Both the position numbers and the translations under genes were made by a program. Below, in pieces: positions 1 to 9,184 of a stretch of DNA of 64,000 nucleotides (position 1 is its first letter; every line of letters starts with the position of its first letter). Source of the stretch: Alysiella filiformis (lineage in GTDB: Bacteria; Pseudomonadota; Gammaproteobacteria; Burkholderiales; Neisseriaceae); the NCBI RefSeq assembly GCF_014054525.1, contig NZ_CP059564.1, positions 1,188,357-1,252,356 of the forward strand. The letters are read 5' to 3'. Under the pieces are notes generated by a model, which was given only the letters and a program-made list of their open reading frames with translations, did not search any database and was not told the origin of the DNA.

Positions 1-103
1 GTTCGCAGAAATTTTCATTCTTATCAATAAATTGAAAAAAGGGCGGATATGAAATCCGCCCCTACGTCAGTTTTAAAGTGGATTTTGCAAAGGTTTCAGC
101 CTG
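1..103. repeat. Truncated copy of repeat family A (MITE-like)
   Basis: The stretch matches the right-hand part of the complete element at 10473-10624, including the GGGCGGATATGAAATCCGCCC hairpin region and the terminal TTTTGCAAAGGTTTC. Its left part lies outside the window or is missing. It contains no credible gene. Confidence 0.85.
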
Positions 104-118
104 AACATATTTTTGCAA

Positions 119-155
119 CAAAAAACGTGGTGAGACCCTTATTTCGCCACGTTTT
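119..155 (-). terminator. Rho-independent terminator of pyrC
   Basis: AAAACGTGG (122-130) pairs with CCACGTTTT (147-155). Read on the minus strand the hairpin is followed by a T run, just past the pyrC stop codon. Confidence 0.7.
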
Positions 156-179
156 CGCATTTTCAGGCAGCCTGAAAAA

Positions 180-1214
180 TCATTCTGCGATAGACCATTC
201 AATCTCTTCGCCAGCGCACATTGGCACAACCACGCTGTCGCCAAACGCCACGCTTTCAGGCACACGTTGTGGTTTTTTGACCAAAGTGAGGGTGCGCGGA
301 TTTTCAGGCAGCCCATAAAAACGCGCCCCATTTTTGGACGCAAACGCCTCCAACTTATCCAAAGCCCCTGCTTTTTCAAAGATTTGGGCATACAGCTCAA
401 TCGCCGTCATGGCACTGAACACGCCAGCACAACCGCAAGCGTTTTCTTTGGCGTGTTTGGGGTGGGGTGCGGTGTCCGTTCCCAAAAAGAATTTGTGCGC
501 TTTGTCGCCCGTAACCGCCTTGACCAAAGCCTGACGGTGGCTTTCGCGCTTGATAATTGGCAAGCAGTAAAAATGCGGACGCACACCGCCCACCAGCAAA
601 TGATTGCGGTTGTACATCAAATGCTGTGGCGTAACGGTTGCCGCCACATTGTCGCCACTTTCGCAAACAAGCTGGGCGGCTTCTGCGGTGGTAATGTGTT
701 CAAAAACCACTTTTAAATTCGGAATTTGTGCCAAAATCGGACGCATGATGCGTTCCATGAACACGGCTTCGCGGTCAAAAATGTCAATTTCGGGGTCGGT
801 TACTTCGCCATGTGTGAGAAACAAAATCCCCTGCGCCGCCATTTCTTCCAACACGGGCAATAACTTAAACAAATCGGTAACGCCACTGTCGGAATTGGTG
901 GTTGCGCCTGCTGGATAGAGTTTGAACGCAACGATGCCTGCTGCCTTGGCTTCACGCACGGTTTGGGGCGTGGTGTTGTCGGTCAAATACAGGGTCATGA
1001 GCGGCTCAAAGGGGCAATTTGCTGGTGTGGCTGCCTGAATTTGTTTTTTGTATTCAAGTGCTTGGGCTACTGTGGTAATGGGCGGTTTCAAATTGGGCAT
1101 GACCAAGGCGCGTCCCATTTGACGTGCGGTGTGTGGCACCACCGATTTGAGCGCATCGCCATCACGAAAATGCACGTGAAAATCATCGGGTTGGATTATG
1201 GTTAGGGTTTGCAT
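180..1214 (-). CDS. pyrC: Dihydroorotase, class II (PyrC)
   Basis: Cytoplasmic zinc enzyme of de novo pyrimidine synthesis that converts carbamoyl aspartate to dihydroorotate. The 344-residue length is normal for the short, single-domain type. The N-terminus has the metal-binding [10 protein letters not shown] motif (His13, His15), and AFKLYPAG near residue 98 supplies the lysine that is carboxylated in this family. The ATG at 1214 begins right at the family's usual N-terminus. It lies downstream of fis on the same strand, separated by an uptake sequence, and is followed by a terminator hairpin. Identification is secure; no oddities seen. Confidence 0.97.
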   Translation of the reverse strand: MQTLTIIQPDDFHVHFRDGDALKSVVPHTARQMGRALVMPNLKPPITTVAQALEYKKQIQAATPANCPFEPLMTLYLTDNTTPQTVREAKAAGIVAFKLYPAGATTNSDSGVTDLFKLLPVLEEMAAQGILFLTHGEVTDPEIDIFDREAVFMERIMRPILAQIPNLKVVFEHITTAEAAQLVCESGDNVAATVTPQHLMYNRNHLLVGGVRPHFYCLPIIKRESHRQALVKAVTGDKAHKFFLGTDTAPHPKHAKENACGCAGVFSAMTAIELYAQIFEKAGALDKLEAFASKNGARFYGLPENPRTLTLVKKPQRVPESVAFGDSVVVPMCAGEEIEWSIAE

Positions 1215-1258
1215 GGTGGTTTCCTTACATTGAATTTTCAGGCTGCCTGAAAACGCTT

Positions 1259-1498
1259 TTATGATAATAATCCGTGTTGAATCAATTTCTTACGCAGAGT
1301 ATTGCGGTTCAAGCCCAACATGGCGGCGGCGCGACATTGGTTGCCTTTGCATTCTTTCATCACGCGCTGCAAAAGCGGTTTTTCTACTTGAAACAAGACC
1401 ATATCATACACGCCGCAAGCGGTTTGTCCGTCCAAATCGCGGAAATATTGGTTCAAATTTTGGGTAATGCAATCGGCAATATCGGGAGTGTGCTGCAT
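1259..1498 (-). CDS. fis: DNA-binding protein Fis
   Basis: Small nucleoid-associated regulator that bends DNA and modulates stable RNA, recombination and other promoters. The 79 residues are typical for the neisserial form, which is shorter than the 98-residue Escherichia coli protein. The C-terminal helix-turn-helix is clear in [18 protein letters not shown], and the preceding helix [13 protein letters not shown] is the usual dimer region. In many Proteobacteria fis follows dusB in one operon. Here dusB lies further upstream on the same strand, but an oppositely directed aldA sits between them, so fis must have its own promoter in 1499-1685. Confidence 0.95.
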   Translation of the reverse strand: MQHTPDIADCITQNLNQYFRDLDGQTACGVYDMVLFQVEKPLLQRVMKECKGNQCRAAAMLGLNRNTLRKKLIQHGLLS

Positions 1499-1685
1499 GA
1501 TTTTTGTGCCACAAATGACTTAAATCGCCATTTTAACCGAATTTAACAGGCGCGACCATGTTTCTGAATGGGGATATTGATGTGGGTCATTTCAGGCTGC
1601 CTGAAAGGTAAATCTGCTTGTCAAAACGGCTTTTTTTGACTACATTGCACTACATCAATCGTCTCTCAACAAAGGAAAATGCAAT

Positions 1686-3128
1686 ATGAAACAGCTCGCA
1701 ATGTACATCAACGGTCGTTTTGAAACCGAATTTGCTGGCGAATACCGCAAGGTGCTGAACCCTGCCACCGAAGAAATCATCGCCCACGAACCCAAAGGCA
1801 GCGCAGACGATGTGAACCGTGCCGTTCAGGCAGCCAAAGCCGCCCAAAGCGCGTGGGAACGCTTGCCAGCCGTAGAACGCGGTGCGTATTTGCGCCAAAT
1901 TGCGGCAGGCATTCGCGCCCGTGCCGATGAATTGACCGACATCATCGTTGCCGAAGGCGGCAAAACCAAAGACTTGGCACGCATTGAAGTGATGTTTACA
2001 GCCGACTACATGGATTACCAAGCGGAATGGGCAAGACGCTACGAAGGCGAAATCATTCAAAGCGACCGCCCACGCGAAAACATTTTGCTGTTCAAACGTC
2101 CATTGGGCGTGATTGCGGGGATTTTGCCGTGGAATTTCCCATTTTTCCTGATTGCACGGAAAATGGCACCTGCGCTGGTTACGGGCAACACGATTGTGGT
2201 CAAACCCAGCAGCGTTACCCCGATTAACTGCCACGTTTTCGCGGAAATTGTGCATGAAGTTGGCTTGCCAGCAGGCGTGTTCAATGTGGTAAACGGGGCT
2301 GGTGCGGAAATCGGCAACGCTTTGGCAGCCCACCCGAATGTGGATATGGTCAGCTTGACGGGTTCGGTGGAGGCGGGTCGTCAGGTTATGGCGGCTGCGG
2401 CGGACAACATCACCAAAGTTTCGCTGGAATTGGGCGGCAAAGCCCCAGCCATTGTGTTGAAAGACGCGGATTTGGATTTGGCGGTCAAATCCATTTTGGC
2501 ATCGCGCGTGGGTAACACGGGGCAAATTTGCAACTGCGCCGAGCGCGTTTACGTTCACAGCAGCCTGAAAGACGCGTTCACCGAAAAAATGATTGCCGCG
2601 ATGAAAGCCGTGCGTTTTGGCAACCCAGCCGAAGCTGAAGCGGGCGCATTGGAAATGGGACCTTTGATTGAAGAACGTGCCGTGCAAGCCGTAGCCGAAA
2701 AAGTGCAACGAGCCGTGTCGCAAGGCGCAACTTTGGCGTATGGCGGCAAACGCGCGGCAGGCAAAGGCTATTTCTTTGAACCCACAGTTTTGACCAATGT
2801 AAACAACGGCATGGACATCATGAAAGAAGAAACTTTCGGTCCAGTCTTGCCGATTGCCACCTTTGACACTTTGGACGAAGTGATTGATTTGGCAAACGAT
2901 TGCGAATTTGGCTTGACCAGTTCCGTGTACACCACCAATTTGAACGAAGCGTTTTATGTAACGCGCCGTTTGCAGTTTGGCGAAACCTACATCAACCGCG
3001 AAAATTTTGAAGCCATGCAAGGTTTCCACGCTGGCTGGAAAAAATCGGGCATTGGCGGCGCAGACGGCAAACACGGTTTGGAAGAATATTTGCAAACGCA
3101 AGTGGTTTATTTGGAAACGAATATTTGA
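1686..3128 (+). CDS. aldA: NAD-dependent aldehyde dehydrogenase, AldA type
   Basis: Oxidises small aldehydes such as lactaldehyde or glycolaldehyde to acids; substrate is inferred from overall likeness to AldA. The 480 residues match the family. Visible motifs are the oxyanion-hole PWNFP (Asn150), the general base in LELGGKAP (Glu248) and the catalytic cysteine in NTGQICNC (Cys282). A good ribosome site (AAAGGAAAA) precedes the ATG. It stands alone between dusB and fis and runs against both, with uptake sequences on both sides, suggesting that it was inserted into a former dusB-fis unit. Confidence 0.9.
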   Translation: MKQLAMYINGRFETEFAGEYRKVLNPATEEIIAHEPKGSADDVNRAVQAAKAAQSAWERLPAVERGAYLRQIAAGIRARADELTDIIVAEGGKTKDLARIEVMFTADYMDYQAEWARRYEGEIIQSDRPRENILLFKRPLGVIAGILPWNFPFFLIARKMAPALVTGNTIVVKPSSVTPINCHVFAEIVHEVGLPAGVFNVVNGAGAEIGNALAAHPNVDMVSLTGSVEAGRQVMAAAADNITKVSLELGGKAPAIVLKDADLDLAVKSILASRVGNTGQICNCAERVYVHSSLKDAFTEKMIAAMKAVRFGNPAEAEAGALEMGPLIEERAVQAVAEKVQRAVSQGATLAYGGKRAAGKGYFFEPTVLTNVNNGMDIMKEETFGPVLPIATFDTLDEVIDLANDCEFGLTSSVYTTNLNEAFYVTRRLQFGETYINRENFEAMQGFHAGWKKSGIGGADGKHGLEEYLQTQVVYLETNI

Positions 3129-3149
3129 GTAAATTGAAATAAAAATATT

Positions 3150-4157
3150 TCAGGCAGCCTGAAAATAATCCCGTTGCCAAAATTCATGTTTTTCACTTTG
3201 TTGGCGCAAAAATTCAGCCAGCGTGTCAAACTGTTGATTGGCATGGTCTATTTGGTTGATTTGTTTGCGACAATCTTCGCCATCGGGCAAATTCTCCAAA
3301 TACCAGCCAATGTGTTTGCGTGCAATTCGCACGCCGCCCACTTCGCCATAAAAATCGTGCATGGTTTGCAAATGCGCCAAAATCGTGTCGCAGGCTGCCT
3401 GAAAGGGCAACGGTTCAGGTAATTTGTTGTTTTCCAAATAATATTTCACATCGGCAAACAGCCATGGGTTGCCCTGTGCGCCGCGTCCCATCAAAATGCC
3501 GTCTGCACCTGTTTCTGCCAAAACTTGCGCGGCTTTTTGCGGTGAAGTGATGTCGCCATTTGCCCACACGGGTATGCCAAGTTCTTGTTTTACTTGGTGG
3601 ATTAAGTCGTATTTTGCTTCGCCTTTGTACATTTGCGTGCGCGTGCGACCGTGTATCGCCAAAGCCGCAATGCCTGCCTGTTCTGCCATTTTGGCGATGG
3701 TCATGATGTTTTTGTGTTCATCGTCCCAGCCCAAACGGGTTTTTAAAGTGACTGGCACATCAACGGCTTGCACCACCGCATTCAGAATTTCATTGACCAA
3801 TTTTTCGTTTTGCAACAATGCGCTGCCTGCCAACACATTGCACACTTTTTTCACGGGGCAGCCCATGTTGATGTCGATGATTTGTGCGCCATTGGCGACA
3901 TGGTATTGGGCGGCGGCGGCAAGTTGAGCGGGTTCGCTGCCTGCAATTTGCACGGCAATGATGCCGTGTTCGCCTGAATGGTCGCTGCGTTGGGCGGTTT
4001 TGCGCGTGTTTTGTAAAGTCGGGTCGCTGGTGAGCATTTCGCTGACGGTGTGGTCGGCACCAAATTGCCTTGCCAACTGGCGAAACGGTTTATCGGTGAT
4101 GCCCGCCATGGGCGAAAGTATCAGTTTGAATTGTTTGATTTTTTCTAAAATCGGCAT
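3150..4157 (-). CDS. dusB: tRNA-dihydrouridine synthase B
   Basis: FMN enzyme that reduces uridine to dihydrouridine in the tRNA D loop. At 335 residues it is of normal length. The N-terminal LSPMAGITDKPFR and the DINMGCPVKKV segment with the catalytic cysteine are typical of DusB, as is the GADGILMGRGAQGNPW phosphate-binding region. The last residues, DYFQAA, and the stop codon are encoded by an uptake sequence. It runs convergent with aldA, only 21 bases apart. Confidence 0.95.
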   Translation of the reverse strand: MPILEKIKQFKLILSPMAGITDKPFRQLARQFGADHTVSEMLTSDPTLQNTRKTAQRSDHSGEHGIIAVQIAGSEPAQLAAAAQYHVANGAQIIDINMGCPVKKVCNVLAGSALLQNEKLVNEILNAVVQAVDVPVTLKTRLGWDDEHKNIMTIAKMAEQAGIAALAIHGRTRTQMYKGEAKYDLIHQVKQELGIPVWANGDITSPQKAAQVLAETGADGILMGRGAQGNPWLFADVKYYLENNKLPEPLPFQAACDTILAHLQTMHDFYGEVGGVRIARKHIGWYLENLPDGEDCRKQINQIDHANQQFDTLAEFLRQQSEKHEFWQRDYFQAA

Positions 4158-4212
4158 GTTGATTCAAGTCCATTTATTCGCAAAAAAAGCATTCAGGCTG
4201 CCTGAACAGATT

Positions 4213-5532
4213 CTAAAACCAATAGCCCACATTGCCTGTGAAACCTTTCACATTTTTACCGCGCATATAGGTTATGCCACCGCGCCATGACGACCATTTT
4301 TTGTTTTGGGCGACTTCATCTTTGTGCAAACCAACGGTTACGCCATATTCTTGCATTCGGCTCAAAAAGGGTTTGTTGCCGCCCACATAGCGTGTGTCAA
4401 TGACGGAATATTCCACCGCCAATTTTTTGCCTTTTAAAGTAATGGGCTGCGACAACATCACGCCATTTCGCAACATGGTTTGTTTGATTTTGGGGTCAAA
4501 AGAATAATTGCCTGTTTTGAATTTGCCTGTTTTGTAATAGCCAATCATATTGCCCAACGCCACATCAAATTTGCCCACAGGAACGGTGTAGGTACTCATC
4601 AGCGAGCCGCTCATTACCGAAGCCACCGTTGCCCTGTCTGCCGAAGCCGATAGGGTGTAGCGCACGCTGGGGGTTAAAGTCCATTTGTCGTTGAGCGGAT
4701 AGCGGTAGCCCAAACCCACGCCACCGTGATAACCTTTGGCTTTGCCCACTTGGTATAGGGTTATAGGCAGGCTCACAATGATTTTTTGCCCACTATGTTC
4801 TTGAATATTAAACGAGTAGGACAATGGCAAAGTAATGGTATCCACATTGTCTTTGCTGCCATCAATGGAATACGAACCCACATTCAAGCCCAATCCCAAC
4901 ATACTGGCAGGGCTGCTGCTTGGGTTGTTTGATGATGATGTGGTGTTGGCAGATGAGGTGCCGTCTGCCGAATCCAAAGCATTGGCAGGCGATGACAATG
5001 CCACATTGTGTGTGGCAACAATATTGCTGCTGTCGCGCCAGCCCACATTAAAATCGCTGCTGGACACCGATGGCATCATGCCACCTGCACCTGTAATGGG
5101 GCTGCTTGCCGAAGTTTTGGCTTGCTGATTCATGATTTGACCGATGACACCGCTTTTTTTCAGCCAATCGGTAAACATGCGTTGCGATTCCTTGCGCGTG
5201 CTGCCTGTAAATGTTTGGTTGGCAATGTTCAATTCGGGCGATGTGAAAGTCAGGGTGTTGGAATGGGCGGCATAATGCAAAGTCATGTCCACATCATTGA
5301 ATCGCCCTTGCACTTCGGCTGCCGATGTGCGGGTGTAGGCAGGGTTGGTTTTTTCCAGATTTTTGACCAAATCAATGAAAATTTGCGATTGATTTTGACA
5401 CATGGCTTGCCCCAACACGCCATCTACGCGCGTTATCACGCCATAGCTGCTTTCGCAAGACAACTGGGCATACGCCGATGATGACAACATCACCGACATC
5501 ATCAAAACCGAGTGTGGTATTTTGCGGTGCAT
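4213..5532 (-). CDS. Outer-membrane beta-barrel protein of unknown function
   Basis: Not recognised as a named family. The ATG at 5532 is preferred over an in-frame TTG at 5544 because it has a GGGGG ribosome site just ahead. The N-terminus is a signal peptide ending at SSAYA. About 130 residues with three cysteines follow, then a serine/asparagine-rich linker. The C-terminal half (from about residue 200) alternates polar and aromatic residues in paired strands, for example KWTLTPSVRYTLSAS, and ends in VGYWF, the terminal aromatic signature of outer-membrane barrels. No partner gene is evident. An uptake-sequence hairpin lies upstream, and dusB follows with a 55-base gap on the same strand. 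Confidence 0.7.
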   Translation of the reverse strand: MHRKIPHSVLMMSVMLSSSAYAQLSCESSYGVITRVDGVLGQAMCQNQSQIFIDLVKNLEKTNPAYTRTSAAEVQGRFNDVDMTLHYAAHSNTLTFTSPELNIANQTFTGSTRKESQRMFTDWLKKSGVIGQIMNQQAKTSASSPITGAGGMMPSVSSSDFNVGWRDSSNIVATHNVALSSPANALDSADGTSSANTTSSSNNPSSSPASMLGLGLNVGSYSIDGSKDNVDTITLPLSYSFNIQEHSGQKIIVSLPITLYQVGKAKGYHGGVGLGYRYPLNDKWTLTPSVRYTLSASADRATVASVMSGSLMSTYTVPVGKFDVALGNMIGYYKTGKFKTGNYSFDPKIKQTMLRNGVMLSQPITLKGKKLAVEYSVIDTRYVGGNKPFLSRMQEYGVTVGLHKDEVAQNKKWSSWRGGITYMRGKNVKGFTGNVGYWF

Positions 5533-5752
5533 TTTGACCCCCAAACAAGATTAACTTAACTTGATAAATTATATACACCCTGTTTACCAAAAGACACACA
5601 TTCCTGCTTTCAAATGCTTTTCAGGCAGCCTGAACGTTGCAAAAATGGTCTTTGAGAATGTGTTTGCTAAATTGCGTTAATCTCGCAAATCAAATCCATA
5701 AATTTGTTAGAATTTCGGCTTTTATTGTCGCTTTCAAACGAAGGAAAACATC

Positions 5753-6169
5753 ATGAGCTTACTCAATTCTTTGCTTTCTACTGCCGCCTCGTCTTTATTG
5801 TCTGACACAGATGGCAACGGTCAAATTCAAGCCATTGAATTGTTTCAAAAATTAACGCAACAAAATGGTGGTGTGGGCGCGGTGTTGGCGCAATTACAAC
5901 AAAGCGGTTTGGACAGCATTGTGCAAAGCTGGGTGGGCAATGGCGACAACGCCCCAGTGGGCGCAGACCAACTGCAAAACGCTTTGGGTGGCGGTTTGGC
6001 GCAAGCCGCCGCGCAAATGGGCTTGGATGGCAATCAAGCCAGTAGCCTGTTGGCACAATATTTGCCCCAAATCGTCAATGGCTTAACCCCCAATGGCAAC
6101 GCAGCAGACGCAGACGGCTTTGGCATGGACGACATTGCACGCCTTGCCATGCAATTTTTGAATAAATGA
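5753..6169 (+). CDS. YidB-like (DUF937) protein with an EF-hand-like loop
   Basis: 138-residue soluble protein of the YidB/DUF937 type: leucine- and glutamine-rich helices with the repeated GLDSIVQSWVGNG and MGLDGNQASSLLAQYLPQIVN segments. No biochemical role is established for the family. Residues 18-29 read DTDGNGQIQAIE, which fits the 12-residue calcium-binding EF-hand loop (acidic or Asn at 1, 3, 5, Gly at 6, Ile at 8, Glu at 12). A strong ribosome site (GAAGGAAA) precedes the ATG. Stand-alone gene, followed by a short uptake-sequence remnant and radC. Confidence 0.8.
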   Translation: MSLLNSLLSTAASSLLSDTDGNGQIQAIELFQKLTQQNGGVGAVLAQLQQSGLDSIVQSWVGNGDNAPVGADQLQNALGGGLAQAAAQMGLDGNQASSLLAQYLPQIVNGLTPNGNAADADGFGMDDIARLAMQFLNK

Positions 6170-6231
6170 TGTTTCAGGCAGCTTATTTCACATAATAAAA
6201 AGCTGCCTGAATATGTTATTCCCTTGATTGT

Positions 6232-6924
6232 ATGAGCATCAAACATTGGGCAGAAGACGAACGCCCACGCGAAAAATTATTGGAACACGGCGTTGCCACA
6301 TTGAGCGATGCCGAATTGTTGGCAATTTTATTGCGTGTTGGCACGCGCGGCAAAAATGCGGTGGAATTGGCGCGTGATTTGTTGCGCTATTTTGGCAGTT
6401 TGAGTGCGGTCATGCACGCCACGCCCGATGAATTGTATCAACACAAAGGCATGGGCGAAGCCAGTTTTGCCCAATTTGCCACCGTGTTGGAAATTGGGCG
6501 GCGCGTGTTGCACGAAGCCTTGCGCGATAAACCGATTTTGTCTTCGCCGCAGCAGGTGGGCGATTATTTGCGTTTGCGGATTGGGCGCGAAAAGGTGGAA
6601 GTTGCCCTTGTTTTGTTGCTCAATCAACAAAATCAGTTGATGAGCTGTGAAGAATTGTCGCGCGGCACGGTGGCGCACAACACGGTGTACATTCGTGAAG
6701 TGCTGAAATTGGCATTGCAACACCACGCCAGCGCGATTGTTTTTGCCCACAATCACCCATCAGGCAGCCTTGAACCGTCTGCCGAAGACCTTGTTTTAAC
6801 ACAACGTTTGCAATCGGCTTTGCATTTGTTGGACATTCAACTGCTTGACCATTTTATCATCACGGCACATGGTTGGGTGTCGTTTCAACAACGTGCTTGG
6901 CTCGCGCCGATTCAGGCAGCCTGA
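6232..6924 (+). CDS. radC: RadC family JAB-domain protein
   Basis: Historically called a DNA repair protein, but the function is unproven. An N-terminal helix-hairpin-helix region (LSDAELLAILLRVGTRGKNAVELA) is followed by the JAB/MPN metalloprotease-like domain with its metal site FAHNHPSGSLEPSAED. The 230 residues are normal for the family. The ATG at 6232 has only a weak ribosome site. The last residues, APIQAA, and the stop come from an uptake sequence, and the M48 protease gene follows after 23 bases. Confidence 0.93.
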   Translation: MSIKHWAEDERPREKLLEHGVATLSDAELLAILLRVGTRGKNAVELARDLLRYFGSLSAVMHATPDELYQHKGMGEASFAQFATVLEIGRRVLHEALRDKPILSSPQQVGDYLRLRIGREKVEVALVLLLNQQNQLMSCEELSRGTVAHNTVYIREVLKLALQHHASAIVFAHNHPSGSLEPSAEDLVLTQRLQSALHLLDIQLLDHFIITAHGWVSFQQRAWLAPIQAA

Positions 6925-6947
6925 AAACCCTTTTCGGAATTGAATTT

Positions 6948-7733
6948 ATGCGAAAACAAACCTTTAACGCATGGCTTTGTGCCAGTTTCATTGCCCTATC
7001 TGCCTGTTCGGTGGTGGACAGTGGCGCACTCAACCAAGAAGCCGCGCAAGAATACCGCGCCACCGTAGCCCAAGCCCACAAACAAGGCGCATTGGACAAC
7101 ACATCTGCCACATCACAACGCATACAACAGGTGTTCCGCCGCATGGTGCCACACGCCCAAGCCGCCAACAAAACAGGACAAGCCTTTAATTGGGAATTGG
7201 CGGTGATTCGTTCCGATGAATTGAATGCGTGGGCAATGCCAGGGGGCAAAATGGCGGTGTACACAGGCATTGTGGAAAAATTAAAATTGAGCGATGACGA
7301 AATCGCCGCCATTGTGGGACACGAAATGACCCACGCCCTGCTGGAACACAGCAAAAAAGAAGCCAATCGCAGCGTGGGTTTGGGGATTTTAACGCAATTA
7401 GGCGGCAACGCTTTGGCGGCATACACAGGCGTGAACCCCGAATTGGTGGGATTGGGCGTGAATTTAGCCAGCGATTTGGGCGTACAAAAACCATTTAGCC
7501 GCAGCGCAGAACGCGAAGCCGATGTGGGCGGATTAAAATTGATGGCACAAGCAGGTTACAATCCCCAAGCCGCCGTAACCGTGTGGCAAAAAATGAACGC
7601 CATGGAAAACAACAACACCGTTTTGAACAAAATCGCGTCCACCCACCCCACCAATAATGCGCGAATCAAATTGATTCAAGACGAATTGCCCAAAGTCATG
7701 CCGTTGTATCAACAGGCAGTTGGGCGAAAATAA
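6948..7733 (+). CDS. M48 family metalloprotease, lipoprotein
   Basis: Periplasmic zinc protease anchored by lipid, related to LoiP/YcaL and BepA-type quality-control enzymes. The start at 6948 gives a lipoprotein signal ending in LSAC (cleavage before Cys20 or so), whereas an upstream in-frame start would read through an uptake sequence. The zinc motif is VGHEMTHALLEHS, and the third ligand is in SAEREADVGGL. Total length 261 residues. It likely trims or degrades misassembled envelope proteins; the substrate is unknown. It follows radC closely and may be cotranscribed with it. Confidence 0.9.
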   Translation: MRKQTFNAWLCASFIALSACSVVDSGALNQEAAQEYRATVAQAHKQGALDNTSATSQRIQQVFRRMVPHAQAANKTGQAFNWELAVIRSDELNAWAMPGGKMAVYTGIVEKLKLSDDEIAAIVGHEMTHALLEHSKKEANRSVGLGILTQLGGNALAAYTGVNPELVGLGVNLASDLGVQKPFSRSAEREADVGGLKLMAQAGYNPQAAVTVWQKMNAMENNNTVLNKIASTHPTNNARIKLIQDELPKVMPLYQQAVGRK

Positions 7734-7830
7734 ATGTTCAGGCAGCCTGAAAACTTGAATTTGACGATAATTGCCCCATTTACATAAAATGGCTTTTTCC
7801 CACAATCTGATTTTTTGAAGGAATGACACA

Positions 7831-8343
7831 ATGGCAGTGAAATTGCATACCAACTTCGGCGTGATTACTTTGGAACTCGACCACCAAAACGCCCCCATTA
7901 CCGCCGCCAATTTTGAACAATATGTGAAAGACGGTTTTTACGATGGTGTGATTTTTCATCGCGTGATTAAAGGTTTCATGATTCAAGGCGGCGGCATGGA
8001 CGCTGACATGAACGAAAAACCCACCCGCGAATCCATCCAAAACGAAGCACACAATGGCTTGAAAAACGACAAATACACCATTGCGATGGCGCGTACTTCC
8101 GCACCGCATTCAGCCAGCGCACAGTTTTTCATCAACACCGCCCACAATGATTTCTTGAATTTCCGTGGCAAAGAATTGCACGGCAAACCTGTGGTGCAAG
8201 AATGGGGCTATGCCGTATTTGGCAAAGTAACAGATGGCTTTGACGCGGTGGACGCGATTGAAAACGTGGCAACCAAACGCCATGGCTACCACGATGATGT
8301 GCCTGTTGATGCGGTGGTGATTACCAAAGCAGAAATCGTTTAA
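7831..8343 (+). CDS. ppiB: Peptidyl-prolyl cis-trans isomerase B (cyclophilin)
   Basis: Cytoplasmic cyclophilin that speeds proline isomerisation during folding. It has no signal peptide. The core motifs are [14 protein letters not shown] near residues 35-48 and [18 protein letters not shown] around residue 92. The 170 residues are typical. The ribosome site TGAAGGA precedes the ATG. An inverted pair of uptake sequences behind it separates it from the convergent tusA-like gene. Confidence 0.96.
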   Translation: MAVKLHTNFGVITLELDHQNAPITAANFEQYVKDGFYDGVIFHRVIKGFMIQGGGMDADMNEKPTRESIQNEAHNGLKNDKYTIAMARTSAPHSASAQFFINTAHNDFLNFRGKELHGKPVVQEWGYAVFGKVTDGFDAVDAIENVATKRHGYHDDVPVDAVVITKAEIV

Positions 8344-8363
8344 AATCAAGATATTTGATATTC

Positions 8364-8405
8364 AGGCAGCCTGAAAACGCTTTGATGGGGTTTCAGGCTG
8401 CCTTT
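8364..8405. terminator. Uptake-sequence hairpin between convergent genes
   Basis: AGGCAGCCTGAAAAC and its inverted copy ending in GGCTGCCT are separated by about ten bases. Two opposed uptake sequences form the stem, placed where both ppiB and the TusA-like gene would need to end. Confidence 0.6.
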
Positions 8406-8444
8406 CACTGCCCGACACAATTTGGAAAAGCGGCTTGATTGATG

Positions 8445-8669
8445 TTATTTGCGCCGAATCACAAGGGTAAACACCCCATCTTGCGCGGTACTTGACAGCA
8501 ATTCATGCCCTGTATGTTGGCAAAACGCGACAAAATCATCGGGCGCACCCGCATCGGTTGCCAGCACGGTGAGCAATGTGCCGCTTTCCAGTTTTGCCAA
8601 GGCTTTTTTGCTGTGCAAAATGGGCATGGGGCATTTTAAGCCCTTTAAATCCAAAGTCATTTCATTCAT
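8445..8669 (-). CDS. TusA-like sulfur carrier protein
   Basis: A 74-residue SirA/TusA/YedF fold protein. The signature LKGLKCPMPILHSKKAL has the conserved Cys-Pro-x-Pro with the sulfur-carrying cysteine at about residue 13. TusA proper relays sulfur for tRNA 2-thiouridine; other family members serve selenium or sulfur oxidation pathways, so the pathway is left open. A TauE/SafE-type exporter lies about 1 kb away on the other strand, which is weak contextual support for a sulfur role. Confidence 0.85.
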   Translation of the reverse strand: MNEMTLDLKGLKCPMPILHSKKALAKLESGTLLTVLATDAGAPDDFVAFCQHTGHELLSSTAQDGVFTLVIRRK

Positions 8670-8767
8670 ATTGCTTGAACTCCTGTTTTAAATGGCATAT
8701 TTTTTGACAAAATGATAACATATTGGGTTTAAAATTTGGCTTGGCATTTTCTACAAAGGACAACATA

Positions 8768-9127
8768 ATGCAAAAACTTTTCCCCAAAACCATGCAAAAA
8801 ATCGCCACCATTGAAGGCTTTCAAGGCGCGGTTATCGTGAATTTTGGCACCAAAGAAGTGCTGGATTATCAAGAAAATGCGCCTTTGGATTTGCGTCAAG
8901 TTGGCGAAGTGTGTGCCAATATGGTGCAACGCCATGCCAATATGGTCAAAGTTTTGGAATTGAGCGATGTTGCCGAACGCATTTTGATTACCACCAAATT
9001 GCATTATCATATTATTTATTTGGTGCCGCAGTTTGAAAGCGTGGCAATTTATGTGATTGTGAAACGCTACACCATGTTGTCGTATGTGACACAAGTGGTT
9101 GAAGATGCGGTGTATTCCATGCATTAA
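8768..9127 (+). CDS. Roadblock/LC7-like protein
   Basis: A 119-residue protein whose first part, QKIATIEGFQGAVIVNFGTKEVLDYQ, and central strand pattern look like the Roadblock/LC7 fold (MglB-like). The ATG at 8768 follows AAAGGACAACATA; an upstream in-frame start has no ribosome site. In other bacteria such proteins act on small Ras-like GTPases such as MglA to set polarity of type IV pili, but no GTPase gene is in the window. The function here is unknown and the fold assignment is by eye. Confidence 0.6.
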   Translation: MQKLFPKTMQKIATIEGFQGAVIVNFGTKEVLDYQENAPLDLRQVGEVCANMVQRHANMVKVLELSDVAERILITTKLHYHIIYLVPQFESVAIYVIVKRYTMLSYVTQVVEDAVYSMH

Positions 9128-9184
9128 AATGGCTTTTGGGCAGCCTGAACATTGCCAACCCCATCAACAAAGGGTTGGCAATTT

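Noticed and set aside
1650-3101. A 483-codon open frame on the minus strand opposite aldA
   Set aside because: It is the mirror of a clearly conserved dehydrogenase gene, rich in Phe, His, Cys and Gln as expected from reverse reading, and matches no family.
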